From the NCBI RefSeq assembly GCF_040712315.1, contig NC_134021.1, positions 44,331,501 through 44,395,500 on the forward strand: DNA of 64,000 bases, in the 5' to 3' direction. Positions 33,606 to 46,882 of this stretch are shown here, one piece after another; within the stretch, counting starts at the first letter, position 1, and every line of letters starts with the position of its first letter. The position numbers and the translations under genes were made by a program. Origin of the DNA: Castanea sativa (Eukaryota > Streptophyta > Magnoliopsida > Fagales > Fagaceae). A model generated the notes under the pieces. The model did not search any database. It was given only the letters and a program-made list of their open reading frames with translations, and was not told where the DNA came from.

Positions 33606-36305
33606 ACTTGGCTTAAACTTGGGGATCAAAATTTTGGGTTCTTCCATAGAGTCCATTAGATGTTTGCTGAATGTAGACGGTGTCAAGCTGGAAGACCTTG
33701 AAGCAATTAAAAAGAGCTGGTTGTGTCCTATTACAAAAAACTATTGGGCCAACTTCCCTCTCAGCTCAATAATTCAGATATTGCAAGGATCACTAATTTT
33801 TTTATCCATACAATTTTCTTGCAGGCAAAAGGAACTGCTGCGGGAAGGGGTAACTGCTTATGAAATCAGGGATACCATCTTCTCAATGAACGATGACAAA
33901 GCCTCTGGTCCATATGAGTTTTCTGCACTTCTATAAAAGATCCTGGCCCATAGTTAAGGAGGATGTCACTATGTTGTGAACTGGGATAATTTAATGAATA
34001 TAAAAGATAGTTAGTCAATTCAAGATAACCAATCTCCTGAACTTAAGAGAGGAAATAGACATGTTTGGTTAATTTTTTGTTTGATTCTCATTAATGCATT
34101 TAACGTACACAAATAGCCAAGGATGAGATAACCTCATCAAAAAATCCTAAAACATGGAAACTAATCCTATCCCTAAACATAAGAATCAATTTGAATACAA
34201 GCAAATAACAATACTAATCTACTACTACCTTATTCAGATAAAGATCTATCACTAAGTCTATATTTAAATACTTCAAATTCAAATAACAATATATCTTGAA
34301 TATCATCTTGGGTCATAACACACTAATGCTGTAATATCCTTCTTCAACATAGGGAGGCTGCTCAAAGAGGTCAATTCAAGTTCAACCATCACTACTTTGG
34401 TGTCTAACGTTCCAAATCCTTCAAAATGGGGACTTTAGGCCTATATCTTGCTGCAAACTTATATACAAGTGCGCTACTAAGATTCTTGCTAATAGACTTA
34501 GACCATGCCTTGCTAATATGATTAGAAATCACCAGACAACATTCATTCCTAATAGGTGCACTGCAGAAAACATTATTCTTGCTCAGGAATTGGTGAAAAA
34601 CTATCACAGACGGGGGGGAATTCCAAGATGCCTTACAAAGGTGAATCTCATGAACGCGTATGAATATAAGATTCCATCCATTTGGACCCTGCATTGTTTA
34701 GCTGCCATTGGAGTCCCTGGGAAGTTTGTGGCATAAGTCAAAGAATTCATCTCATCTCCCTCATTCTCAACAGCTATCAATTGAAGTCTAGTGGGTTCCT
34801 TTAACAGGGGTAAGGGTCTTGCTATTTTCCTTGGAGAGGTACTTATGGTCTTGTTCAGGGTGAAAAAGCGGCTTGGGATGCTGTTTGTTGTCCTAAAGTG
34901 GGAAGTGGTCATGTCTATAAAAGGGCTGTTTGTTGTCCTAAAAAGGAAAGTGGTCATGTCCTTAAAAGGGTGGAGTAATGGGATGAGGCAGCCATTATAA
35001 AATTCATATGGCTTCTCTTCACCCAAGCTGAATCCTTAAGAGTTGCATAAGTCAAGTTGCAGATTCTTAAGGGCCAAAGCTTCTGCTGTGTTAGGAGCTT
35101 CCATGACTGCTCTTGAGGGTAGGGTGGAGGAAAGTTTTAATGCTCAGGACCTATTTTGGCCTCTCTAGGACAAGTTTGGTCATAGAGTGGTCTATGAAGC
35201 TGCAATCATTGTGAATGCCAAATTAGCTAATGTCATGAATGGTAGAAAATTAAACTGGGGTCCTGTTAGGTCAAAAAACCTGGTTACTATCCTACACAAG
35301 TTGCCTATGATCAAATTTGGGGATAATGATAAGGCTTGGTGGATTCCTTCCAGAATAGTGTCCTTCATTGTTGTTAGTGCTTGGGATTGAATTAGGCAGG
35401 ATTATCCTCAAGTAGAATGGTGGAAATTTATTTGGTTTCCTAAAGCTATACCAAGACTTGCCTTCATCTCATGGTTGGCAACGAAGGACAAGCTGAATAC
35501 CAGAGAAAGATTGAAAAACTGGGGTATTGGCAGGTACATGCCATATGTCCTTTACAGGGCAGCTGTGGAGAATAGAAACCATCTATTCTCCAAGTGTTCC
35601 TTTTCCAAAAGGTCATGGAGGAAAACTAAATTCATGTTGTCAGGAATCCATTGCTGATGATTGGAATTCCAAATGTTGCTCCCTTGAGATAAGATTGTGG
35701 TAATTTAGGACTCAGTGCAGCAACCCTTCATCGCTGCACCAATACAAATGCTATTATATTCCAAGGATTGGTTAGATCTGTGCAGCATATGGGGAAGAAG
35801 TCCAAAAACAGGTTAGACCTCGAATTGAGGGTGGAAAAACCTATGTTGATTCTAGAGTTAATAGGGAAACAAGCTATAGGTGGGGATTTGCAGAAGCTAG
35901 CCTCAAGCATCAAGCCCCTACAAGATAAAGAATGTGCTGAGTATCTGCTATGGTTTAGCTGGTTGCAGGAATGTTGTTACAGAAATTTGCTGTGGTCTCC
36001 TTGGCTTGGCTTATTATATTTTTCTGTATCTCTAGTAGACGGATTGTTCGCCTGAGTAAGCTGTATTTATATTCTTTGCAGGCTGTTGCTGCATAAATAG
36101 GCTTTTGTTGTATTTCCTTAGCTTCTGGTTTGTTTAGTTTAGATGTTTCTATGTGTTGTTGGGGTTGCCTCCATGGTGAGGGTGGTGTTAGTTTTTGGTT
36201 TTTGGCTTTGGCCTGTGTGTTGGTTTTGTAATCCTTTTTGTATGTTGGTGCTAGTTTCCCAGAATTTTGGCAATAAAAATTACTTGATAATTGGCTAAAA
36301 AAAAA
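33606..36305 (+). mobile_element. Degenerate L1-type LINE (non-LTR retrotransposon)
   Basis: Pieces of the plant LINE ORF2 reverse transcriptase appear in order. They are EIRDTIFSMNDDKASGP (about 33860-33915), RPISCCKLIYKCATKI across frame breaks (34440-34490), NRCTAENIILAQELVKNYH (34552-34608) and LHCLAAIGVPGKFVA (34690-34734). After debris comes a zinc-binding RVT domain (35187-35657: DKAWWIPSR, WKFIWFPKAIPRLAFISWL). The element ends with TTGGCTAAAAAAAAAA at about 36290-36305, the expected A tail. Many stops and frameshifts make it dead, and the 5' half is missing. A solo LTR is inserted at 33972-34320. Confidence 0.85.
33972..34320. mobile_element. Solo LTR, 349 bp, inserted in the LINE
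   Basis: It begins TGTTGTGAACTGGG and ends GGGTCATAACA, flanked by a perfect 5-bp duplication CACTA (33967-33971 and 34321-34325). Removing it brings LINE sequence back into register (GATGTCACTA then ATGCTGTAATATCC). It is therefore what remains after recombination between the two LTRs of a retrotransposon. Confidence 0.85.
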
Positions 36306-36649
36306 ACTGTAAAATGAGCTCTAAAGTTGATCTAATTGATCCATGCATGTGCTACTTTTTTTTTTAATGAATATTGTGCTACTTGTTACTAACTCTAACT
36401 TTGACTTATTGGCCTTGATATATGAATTAACCCTAATCTGAGCTTCCCATTCAAGTTACAATTCCTAACATGTGCATTTAACTATCAAGAATCAGTTATA
36501 GGACAATGGAAACAAAAGAAGGCAAGACATATCGGCACTTTGGTCCGGGAATTAAGTGTCGTTTGAAGGCCTTAAAGTGCCATTCAACACTTAACCTTCT
36601 GTACCAAAGGGTCAATCAAGTTCAGATCCTCCCAGTTTTGCCTATTTTT

Positions 36650-37170
36650 GAGTTCCTCTATTTCTTAAGTCGGCAAGGTGGATTCCAGTTTAAGTTCTTC
36701 TCAGTTTCCATCCCTATTATGGCTTTTGAAAGTGTTTCAAATGAGAAATGGAAAAATGATTCTGGAATATGATTGGTCTCTAGAGGTGCCCCTTAAGATC
36801 CAAAATTTTGCTTGGTACACTAGTTTGGGAATCCTTCAAACAAGGACCAAGGCTTTCAAAAATTGGGAGTTTCCATGTCTTGAGAACTTCCTCACAGTTG
36901 GGTGGAAACTATGGAATCGTAGGAATGAAGTTTGTATGAGGGCTGCTATGTCATTGCCTAACATCACAGCTTCTAGTGCTGTCTAGTTAGCCATGTCATC
37001 CATTGAACAGAACTAGCAGGAGATTCACTTCAATCTAGATGTAGTAAAGTGGTAACCTCCTGATACAAGCTGTTTGAAGCTATTGTTGCTGGTTTGAGCT
37101 TCGGAGATGGGACTGTGGGTGTGGGAGCCGTCATTCATGATAATGCAGGAAGTGTTTGCTGGATTGTCTG
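36650..37170 (+). mobile_element. LINE C-terminal remnant with RNase H-like end
   Basis: Encodes VPLKIQNFAWYTSLGILQTR (about 36788-36845), LWNRRNEV (36910-36933), and after breaks FGDGTVGVGAVIHDNAGSV (37100-37156). These are the zinc-binding and RNase H-like tail motifs of plant LINEs. It is separate from the copy ending at 36305. Confidence 0.75.
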
Positions 37171-37312
37171 AAAAAGTTTGTGATTGATTAAAAGAATGTG
37201 TATTACAACTCTTTCATGCGTGATGTAATGGAGCCGTGTCACAGGATTTAGTTGAGTGATTGTGGAATGTGAAGACACTGGGCAGATTAATGCACTTACA
37301 AATGTAGCAAGC

Positions 37313-37539
37313 ATTTTCTTTGTTTGATAAATAATTAAGTTTTATTAATGGAGAAGAATAGAGTCACCCAAGTACAGAAGGAGCATACAACTGGGGACCA
37401 TACAATCAATCACTCAGATTACATAAATCTATCAAATCACTAGCTGAAAATATGGAATGATTACGCAAAACTAACATCTGATCCAATAAAGTTTTAAAGA
37501 AAAATAATTTTAAATCAGGCAAACTTCTCTCTGAATCCT
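37313..37539 (-). mobile_element. 5'-truncated LINE 3' end with 14-bp target duplication
   Basis: Flanked by CAAATGTAGCAAGC at 37299-37312 and 37540-37553. The minus strand reads like a LINE 3' end (GTATGCTCCTTCTGTACTTG, then AATAAAACTTAATTATTTAT and an A/T-rich tail). It is inserted in the remnant of an older LINE. Confidence 0.75.
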
Positions 37540-37559
37540 CAAATGTAGCAAGCTATTTA

Positions 37560-38640
37560 GTTGAAGAAAGACTACTGCTAGATGATATTAGGCAACACAT
37601 GTTAAGCCTTAATGTATTTCTTTCCAAGTTTTGTGCAGAAAATGATGCAACTATGCAACTCAAGAGCTAGCAAAGTTTTCTCATCAGCAAAAGGAAGAGC
37701 CTCAGATGTGGCTTGAGGATTTTCCTTCCTTCTTGCTCCCAACTCCTTATTGAATTCAATCTCTTTACACAATGGTATCTAACATTCATGTGCTTAAAAA
37801 CCCACTTCCTAAAAACCCAACACAAGAAGTCAACAACTACCAAGAAAAAAACAAAAAATAGGAACCAAATTTACAGAATTTGACACTTTCTTGGCTTTCG
37901 ACACCTTCAAAAACAAAATTAACACAAAAACTTAATCCTAACTCAGTGGAGGAAGTTTATCACTAACTTAATCACAACTGAAAATCCCAAATACTTTACA
38001 AGAAATAGCTTTATCCGAACACAAAAACTATGATAATTTTTCAATAAGCGTTATGAAATACCCAGATCGGAAAATTCAACATTTACATTTTATTGGGAAA
38101 ATTATAAAAATAAAATTATGTTAATGGTATAGAAAATTATTTACCAGCAGTGGCGGTGTCTGATTTGATTTTCCTCTTCAAGCTCTCCGTTGTGGTTGGA
38201 GTGGGTGGGTCCCATCGTCACCTTCGCTTCCAGAAAAAACTCTCCGACTGTGAAACCATGGTTGTATGTATTGCCAATGGACCAAACCATACGCGTTTTG
38301 GAGAGAACTTTCACAGAGATTTTCATTTCAAACAATGGGCGCGCTTGTTACAACTTACAACTTTACAATAGAAACACGTGCCAACTCTGCAATGAGCCAA
38401 TGACCAATTAAATGTCATAGAATACGTTTGGATTCAGCGTTTTAGCTGCGTCCATGTTTTTTTTTTTTTTTTTTTCAACACGTGTTTGTTATTGTTCATT
38501 AGCCATGAAAAGTGATTTTAGGCCAATAAACAGTAACTTTTGAAATGAATAGTGTTTTTTACTCCTTTAAAAATTATTTTGCTACAATGTTTTTAATTTT
38601 CAGTTTTCAACAATAAGTTCTATCCAATAGTCTTGAGTTA
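37560..38640. other. Intergenic DNA with a possible but unassigned minus-strand exon
   Basis: A minus-strand stretch ending at 38144 before GTAAATAATT could be an exon, but its protein matches nothing I know. Near 38427 a T-rich segment beginning CGTTTGGATTCAGCG may be a MITE end; no matching partner was found. Confidence 0.3.
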
Positions 38641-40950
38641 TACTAGCATTTAACCTGTGCAATGTGAAGAAACATTTACATATTTAAAATACCATTAACT
38701 TGACATAATAATACATTAAAATTCATCCAGGTAATGTATTACATCTATTCTGTTTTATAGAACAATTAAAATTTTGTTCACATCAAAAAAAAATAAAAAT
38801 AAAAATTTGTATCTCAATTATAGTTATACCATCTAAAAGAACAATAATACTTACAACATTTATTTATTTATTTACAATATAACAAAGGACAATATAAAGG
38901 AAAAAACTAAGTTTAAAAGTAAATAAAATTAAAAATTAAAAAGAGTCTTCTATAACAACATAAACAATGGTCAAACTTGTAGAAAAGGGGTATTCAATCC
39001 AAACCTAATCCACATTGTATATTGTGGGTTCTTGGTTTCGTGATAGGTAATAAACTTATAGTGTCATAAACTTGTAGCAAGCAATCAGCAAAGAAGCTGC
39101 AGCACAATGTAACACCCCACCCCACTTATATTTTATATGATAATAATATAAATCATATAATAAGTACATTCAAAGCAGGGTTGGCAGGGAAAAAATTCAT
39201 CTGTTATAGATGTCTCATTCAATCATGGTTTCTTCATGCGTGCTTGGTGGCAACAAAAGAAGGAAACCATTTAGGCAATAAAAAAAAAAACGTAAGAAAA
39301 CTATGAACATTAATCTCATGAGCTATTCCTTTAAGCAGATACCAAGATACTATAACCTAATTACACTATGCAAATCACATGCATGAACTAATTGAAATAC
39401 CCTTGATAATCCCTAGCAAAACATGCAACCCACACGTTCATTTATTTATTTATTTTAAATCGTGGTGAGAATTTGTAAATAATAAAACATGTTAGCCACG
39501 TGAGTTCTGCAATACCACATTAACTTAAAAGTGAAGTTTAAATTTGAGTCATTGATGTTATATAAAAACAAATAGCCTAAACAAAACCAAATCTAACACA
39601 AATATCCAAAATAAAATAAATCTCTTAAAGCAACTATTTGATTCTAACCAAAAGACTTTAGTTCAAAAAAATTCTAACCCAAATTCTAGACTTTAAAGCC
39701 GAATTTGTTATTTATTTTTAAAATTCTAGACTCTGTTTCCTCTTTTGCCGATGGGTGGGAATATTCTATTTCCTCTTTCTCATTGTCCATCTCTTCGTCT
39801 CTGTGTGTGACATACAGTTACCGACATTCTCTCAATGTTGATTCTAAATGATTCGGCTAATTCTTCATATGTAAACAGCGAAAGGTTGATAGTCATAAGG
39901 TTTAAGAAAATACAATCATATAGCAAAAAACAATCCCAAGCCTAAATAATATTTAATGCCAATTTCTTTTTTTAAAAGTAAAATTTTTTTTAAAATATCA
40001 AAATTTACTGATAGCGTGAGTGAGAGACCGGATGATCACGAAAGGCCAAAATTGTGGGTAATGGCAATCCTCACATTACTCTCTCTTTGCCTTATGATCT
40101 CTCCATCAATTGTTGTTTTTCATATATAAAATAGGACGTGAAATATTTTTTTAAACAACCAATTAGTTTTTGTTATATACACTAAGTAAAGCGATGGGTT
40201 AAGCAGTGTGTTTTAAACGGTTTTTTTTATGACTTTTCACAATTGAACTCTATATGTATTAGAATTTTAAGTGGGTAGTTTTCCTACATGTCTCAATAGC
40301 CTTAATTGCAAGAAAAAAGCTTCTGCTATTATATATAGTATATAATATGATATGATATATATAGTTTGAGTTAAAAGATAGTCTTGAGTTATAATTTTGA
40401 AATTGAAAACAAATTTCACAATATAACTAAAATTGTGTGTGATTTTAGTTTATGCAACACACACTCCGTCCACAAGTCTATGGGTAATAATTTGCGCTTT
40501 TGTTACAATACTATTTAATTTAACACTTTTCAAACTTTATTATTAATTAATTTATATATTAAAACTACATAATCCCTTTAAATTGTAGCTTTCCCAAATT
40601 TTATTTATTTTATCATTTGAGAGTTTGGAAGGGTGTGTTGTTTTTTTTTTCAAATTCCGCGTAATTACTATTGCTTTTTAAATAAATTTGATAGTTACAA
40701 TGGCAGTGGATGATTTGAATTGTGGACTTCTCTATTAAAAATACTAAAGAGTGTCAATTAAACAATAAAACTTTTGGCATTATCATTTTGATATTAGAAA
40801 TAAATATTTAAAAAATTTTGATTGAAGGGCCAAAATTAAAAATTAAAATTTTAACTTTCAATATCAACACATGAAAGACAATTACATAGACGTATTTGTT
40901 GAAAAGATAGAAAGTGTTAATTCAACCGCAAGGTTCTTGACACCAAACTT
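38641..40950. other. AT-rich intergenic DNA, nothing recognised
   Basis: No coding block, TIR pair or LTR boundary was recognised in these 2.3 kb. Confidence 0.45.
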
Positions 40951-40954
40951 TAAT

Positions 40955-41092
40955 TATAAATTGTTAAAGCTTAAATTCACTGAATCATCAACTCTCCAAA
41001 GATAATAGTATAGCAAAATTTACTATAAATTGCTAAAGCTTAAATTCATTGAATCATCAACTCTCCAAAGATAATAGTATAGCAAAATTTAT
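40955..41092. repeat. Tandem duplication, 69 bp twice
   Basis: 40955-41023 and 41024-41092 both contain AATCATCAACTCTCCAAAG then ATAATAGTATAGCAAAATTTA, with very few differences. Confidence 0.92.
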
Positions 41093-41625
41093 AGTAATTT
41101 TGTCTTTTGCTTTAGGAGAAAACCTCACAAAGATTTATTATTATTAAAAAAAAACTTACTTAGGTTAGGTTGGTCTGATTCAGCTTAAAATAACATTATT
41201 TTTACTTTTTAATTAAGGTTTCAAAAATGTGACCAAACAAACACAATTATGATTTGTGATTAAGAGTATTTTTTAACAATCTAATAGTTGGAGGATAGAG
41301 ATTTGAACATTCCCCTTAAAAATATTAGGAAATGTAAGTTGAACTACACAAAACTTTTGATATATAGAAAATAGTTTATCATGATGAAAAAATTAGAAAT
41401 ATTCCTAATAATTAAATTCTATTAATGGATTATAATCAACTCAATTGGTAAAATTTCTTGTCAAACAAGTGATTTTCTAATAATTCATTAATTTGGTTGT
41501 TCGTATTGAAAAGGAAATGGTTAGAACTCTAGTACGTTAGATTATTTAGTTCTCAAATATAATGTTAACTACAATTTTGCTTAATTGGAGATATTTCGTT
41601 TTTTTACTTAATTTTGATTTGGATA

Positions 41626-41969
41626 AAATGCAAAACCAACCCTCTAGGTTTCACCAAAATTCATTTCAGTCCTCTAATTTTGCTTTCGTTCATTTTAGTT
41701 CTCTAATTTTCAAGTTTATTCAATTAAGGCTTTTTCATCAACTTTTGTTAAATGTTGTGGTTAATTTTCCAATTTTTTAAATTAAAAAAAAATTCAATTA
41801 ATGATTGAAAAGTATTTTCCAAAATTTTTTTTTCAAAATTTTTTAACAAAAGTTGACGGCAATGTCTTAATTGAATAAATCTAAAACTTAAAGCATTGAA
41901 ATGAATGAAAACAAAGTTAGAGAACTAAAATGAATTCTAAAGAAACTTAAAATGTGAGTTTTGCATTTG
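41626..41969. mobile_element. Foldback MITE, 344 bp, arms about 140 bp
   Basis: The left half reads AAATGCAAAACCAACCCTCT, then TTCAGTCCTCTAATTTTGC. The right half is its reverse complement (GTTAGAGAACTAAAATGAAT, then GTGAGTTTTGCATTT). A half-copy with the same TCAGTCCTCTAACTTT phrases lies at 49074-49260. Confidence 0.85.
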
Positions 41970-43880
41970 TAAAAAAATCAATTGGTGTTTTGGTTTGATG
42001 ATTAAAAAAAATCATTATAGAGTAAATACTATAGAGCAAAGCATACAGAAAGATCATCAGATTGTATTCAGTACCCACCCTATCTACATAGAATATATAT
42101 AACATGCCCAACATAGAGTCAAGTAATTCCAAGTAATTGTTAAAAGCTCTTGCTCTTATAATTCTGATTTTCTCTAAACAAACTACCCTTTTTCATTTAG
42201 AGGTCCTACGCAAAAGTATACCAGAAAAACATCATCCTAAAGATATTAATGTCATTGAATCATTTTATAACCCACTGCTAAAATAGATTAAGATAAAAAA
42301 AAATTTCTAAGTCCCCAAATAATTGTCTCTATTGTCGACACACCACATTGGTCTCTTTCTCTCTCACCCTCTAAATATACAATTCATTCACCATAATTCT
42401 AAAAAGATTTAGGTAGATATTAAACATATGGTTTAATAATTTTTTACCGACGAATAAAATCATAGTCTAGTCTCCCAATAATTCTTCTCAATCTTATTCT
42501 TGTACAATGCCCAACAACAACATTGGTCACATGGCCTGCAAATCCCATTCGATTCTCCAAAGGTTGCAACAAAAAAAAGTAAATATATTGTCAATTGTCC
42601 CCAACCTCACCCCATACTTATATATTCTGGTAACTCACTTCCAAAGCTGAAGTCTTTCCTCCCAAAATACTTAACAAACTTGGGTTTAAAAGTATCCAAT
42701 TTTCTCACCCCTAATCTATCATTCATCGATGGAGAGAATTTTTTTCACCAAAGTGCAATCACACTATATTTATTTAAAAAATTATTTTCCCTTTGTTCCT
42801 GAACTTTATGAAAAAAACCAACACCGTAAAAAAAAAAAAAAAAAAAATCAGAGATAAAAAAAGAGCAGAGAGAGAGGAAAGTGGAATTGTCGATGCAATT
42901 TTTGGGACCTGGCTAGTGGGGACGGAATTAGAGTTCTACCGTTCTTGGGATTAAGGTTTTAGTGAGAGGCCCTAAATCTTAAAGCCCAAAAGAGAGGGAG
43001 GTGGACTTGTAGATTTTTTTTTTTTTAAGAAGAATTGTCGAATGGTTTGGGCTCATCAGTGGGCCTGGTCAGCCCATTTTTATTTGGCCCATGGGCAAAT
43101 AAAAAGGGTTTAGGATGTAAGACATAATATAAAAATGTTCAAAACTATGTAATGTTCAACATATGAAATTAATGGCATTTCATTGTCTTGTGAGTTCCTA
43201 AGAAAGCTTTATAGCTTGAAGTCTAATGTAACAATCCATACTTAAAATATTTCACATGCCCAATACTCTGGTTACAATACTTTATGTCCCCTTTTCTCCA
43301 CTGAGAATGTACACGAGATACATATATTTTGTTATGTTCATAAGAAATATTTTAAAGAAAATTTTGATAGATATGGTAGAAATTTCTCCTATCAAGAAGA
43401 GGCCAATATATGGCTTGTGTAAGTTATTGTACTTTGCATTAAGTAGCCTATGTTAGCAAATTCTCTTGTAGTAGAACAGTTAGTTATTCCTTAGGAGTAA
43501 CAATTAAATTATTTAGTTGTATTTTTAGTACAAGGAATGGTTACTCCTTAGAAATAGCTATTTAGTTAAAATGAAAAATAGTTGTTCCTTAATCCTTATT
43601 AAAATGGTCCTAATAGTTTTTGATTGATTCCTTAACTTAGGTAATAACTATAAAATATAAATTCCTAAAATGCCCAAGCAAAACAACTCTCTCTCTAACA
43701 TTTTTTTTCTTCGTTCTTCATTTATCCCCTATGTTAGGTTTTCTTTGTTTATTCTCCTTTAATCCTATTGTTTTAACACAACCGCAAAAATGAAGTTTTA
43801 GGTCTTTATTTCAAGATAACAAAATGATCTAAAATAATGCTTGATTGTGTGTTTTTTTTTTTTCAATTTTAGTTTTATAT
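41970..43880. other. AT-rich intergenic DNA, nothing recognised
   Basis: A 100-codon frame at 42500-42802 has no recognisable family. Short TTCCTTA-type motifs near 43480-43640 resemble the interior of the element at 57397-57885. Confidence 0.4.
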
Positions 43881-43889
43881 TTTAAAAAG

Positions 43890-44030
43890 GGGTAATTACA
43901 CTAAACCTACATGTGGTTTGACTTGAAATCACTTTGCCTACCTATGGTTTGAAAAGTGTCACTTTACCCACTTGAGATATGTTCTGTTTGTCTTCCATAA
44001 CCCAACTCGGTTAAAAACATGAATAAATAT
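43890..44030. repeat. Partial MITE (GGGTAATTACA-type end)
   Basis: Begins GGGGTAATTACACTAAACC and has GTGGTTTGACTTGAAAT, like the left end of the element at 49381. A right end was not found. Confidence 0.45.
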
Positions 44031-44855
44031 GTATTTTTGCTCCTATTTTATGTCTCTCTCCTCCCAAAACAAAAAAGACATAAAAAGACAAGATAAAAAA
44101 GTGATTGCTTTGTAAAATCAAACAAAAACCTACGATAAATCTTAGGACTTAGCAATAGAATTAGATCTTTATACCTATAAAATAAATAAATAAATAAAAT
44201 TCATATTTCAAAGGCAAATAAAAAACTCACAAAAAATCCAAGCACCACAGTGATTCCACCCTTCATTCCAGCTTTCGAATTCCCATAACAATAGGCTTGA
44301 ATCAAATGCAAAACTCAAATCAAGAAATTCAATCATCTGTGACCCACTCCAAGACTTCCACTATCATTGACTCATTGATATTTAATACATACAGACAAAC
44401 CATAAAATGATGGCAAATGAAATCAAATTTTGTTCCTAGCAACATGGAAAATGGATGTAAGAAGACATGATCTTCAATGGTTGATCCGTTGAATGAGTTC
44501 ATGGGTGTCGCTCACTTCATTTTTAAGAAAATGATATGCTTATCATGGATCTAGGTTTGAGCAAAGGAATGGAGCCACCACTAACAACACCGACAATCCA
44601 CCACACCCACTATGACACTGCAACCAAGTCGCGTCCACCTTAACAACCCAAAATCTCAGATCAACCACCACCAAAACCCAAATCGCAACCTACAGATTAT
44701 ATCACAACTTTTTTTTAATAACTGTGATGTTAATAAAATTTTATTTTATAAAGATTAATTTTAAATTAATAGTGTAAAAATATTGTGACATTTTATTATA
44801 TCTCTAAATATTTTAAATTAGTACTATTTTTCTTTAGAAAAAAAATAATACTATT

Positions 44856-45011
44856 GACAGAATATTTTTATAACAATTTCATAATAAAGTTTACATAGTA
44901 AGTTCTTATTAGTTCTCATCTAGACCTACTAGTGACCTTTTTTTTTTCCTACCGTTAACAACTTGTCATATAGATTTTGTTGTGAAATTTTTGTGAGAAT
45001 ATTGTGTGCAT
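44856..45011. mobile_element. MITE, long-TIR family, copy 2
   Basis: AATATTTTTATAACAATTTC at the left pairs with GAAATTTTTGTGAGAATATT at the right. The centre keeps AGTAAGTTCTTATTAG and AACAACTTGTCATATAGA, as in the copies at 24748 and 45056. Confidence 0.65.
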
Positions 45012-45055
45012 ATAACTTACATTAAAAGAGGTAATTAAAACAAAGAATTCTCTTT

Positions 45056-45235
45056 AGAGAAATGCTACGTCAACATTTTTACAACAAATCACAGGTGGTT
45101 AGTTGTTATTAGTTCAAATTTAATTTCAGCGCTGAGATTACTTTTTTAACTCAACATTAGCAACCAGTAACAACCTGTCACTTAGGATTTGTTATAAAAA
45201 TATTGTAAAAATGTTGTGGACATATCATTTCTCTT
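45056..45235. mobile_element. MITE, long-TIR family, copy 3
   Basis: The ends AGAGAAATGCTACG and CATATCATTTCTCT pair. Internal arms are AACATTTTTACAACAAATC and GTAAAAATGTTGTGGAC. It lies 45 bp from copy 2, in the same family as 24748-24940. Confidence 0.75.
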
Positions 45236-45444
45236 CTCTTTATATATACATTGTCCTTTTTGGTAATTTACCTCTAAAACTACCACTTTTATAAGTGCTA
45301 GCTAAACACCCAGTTTTTTCAAAAAACACTTTTTAACAACTTTTACAAAAAACTCAGTTTCATACCGTACTTTTTGAAAATCTCACTTTTTCAAAAAACC
45401 CAGTTTCAAAAAACTGAACCAAACTCACCCCTTGTCCCACAAAC

Positions 45445-45793
45445 TTTATGATGGGTACCCCACTCACATTCTTTATTTCTTCTAACTTTTAACAACCAAA
45501 TTATTTTCAAACATCGGACAAACAAAGGTTGATTTTGGATATAAGGATTTAAAGAATAATTGATCCTATACATTGGTTGATATGAATTTAACAACACAAG
45601 ATTATTTAAGCTGATTCAAAATTTTATTCAAACAAAAAAAACTTGTAAAGTTACAAATTTAACATTTTACTTTTATAATTATTTCAAATAAAATTTCATC
45701 AACAGAAAAAATTTTACCCTCTCATTTAAATTAAAAAATGAAATCCAAATCCTTCCTCTATCCAAAAGAACCATATGAGATTTCACACATTAA
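45445..45793. repeat. Segment directly repeated at 63469-64000
   Basis: Both copies run from GATGGGTACCCCAC and CACATTCTTTATTTC through ACAACACAAGAT and TTAAGCTGATTCAAAATTTT to CCAAAAGAACCAT and GAGATTTCACACAT. The 63-kb copy has a SINE inserted and continues past the window end. Confidence 0.9.
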
Positions 45794-45989
45794 TCATTCA
45801 GAAATTATTCATTGTTCAACAATTTTTTTATAAATATTTTTTAAATGGGGAATGGGAGATTCAAAATAAAGGTTATCTGTTGAAAACACTAAGAAAAGAA
45901 AATTGACCTAAAAATCATTGACACTTCCTTGTTTAACAATTAAAAGAATAAAAGCATAAAAAGGGGCAAATGAATTAATCATAACAAAC

Positions 45990-46500
45990 TTTTTGATACT
46001 TCATACCACGCTCAATTTAAAAAATACATAGGAGAATGAAAATTATAATCCATATTACAAGCATAGTACAAACAATTATAGAAAATGTGGAGAGAAGGTT
46101 TGCATGATAGAAGAAACTAGAAATGTCCAAAAGAGGGAGGATCACTTTGACAAGAAAACACTTCATCTTCTATTCCTATTTATTTTATGTCGTCATTTAT
46201 GATGCATACTCATGTAACCAAGAAACTGGAGATACTTCAAAAGCACTTTCTATGAGGAATTGGGGACACCAAAAAATCACACTTCGTGGATTAGATAATG
46301 GTTTGCTCTCCACTGAAAAATGGTGAATTGGAGATCTAAAGTTGGAAAAAATCATCTTTCCCCTTCTCTAATAGTGAAAATCAAGTTTTGTGGAGACCAA
46401 CAAAGAGCGGTGCATTTGAGGGTCGTTCATGTTAAAATGCCCTCTAGAGCTCTACAAGCCACATTTTCCCATGGAAAAAGCATATGCCATATAGGGTGCA
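45990..46500. repeat. Arm A, copy 3 (diverged)
   Basis: Same orientation as 16255-17500. Landmarks are AGGAGAATGAAAATTATAAT, AAAGCACTTTCTATGAGG, AATTGGGGACACC and CATCTTTCCCCTTCTCTA, ending in GCCCTCTAGAGCTCTACAAG. It lies 200 bp after the block that, at 63.5 kb, follows the second peptide gene. Confidence 0.75.
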
Positions 46501-46882
46501 AGGACCCAACAAATAGCTATGTTTTTTGCATTGACAACAATGAAAAAAAATACTGACAATTGATAATTTCCATAAGAGAGATTCATTGATAGTTGAGAAG
46601 TGTTGAATGTACTAGAGGACCAGAAAATTAAATGAAGTACCAAAGTAGAAGTTTAGCTTTTCATTGAATCCAGTAACTCAACATAGGAGAAATTATATAA
46701 AATGCCAACATTACCATAGTACTAACATGTATTACAATATAATAAAATTTCTATTCCACACTTTCATTTCAATTGAAAAGTAAGAAAAATTATCGCTTAG
46801 AAATAATTGGACTTCTTTTGTGAAAATTCACTGATTGCTTTATATATATATATATTTAATTATTGAATACGAAAACTTTATT

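Noticed and set aside
33196..33610. Possible LTR beginning TGTTAGGTCC, also at about 47852
   Set aside because: No terminal CA and no flanking duplication could be placed; it is better explained as part of the 32-kb/46-kb duplicated block.
42500..42802. 100-codon plus-strand frame
   Set aside because: No recognisable domain, no promoter or splice context, AT-rich composition.
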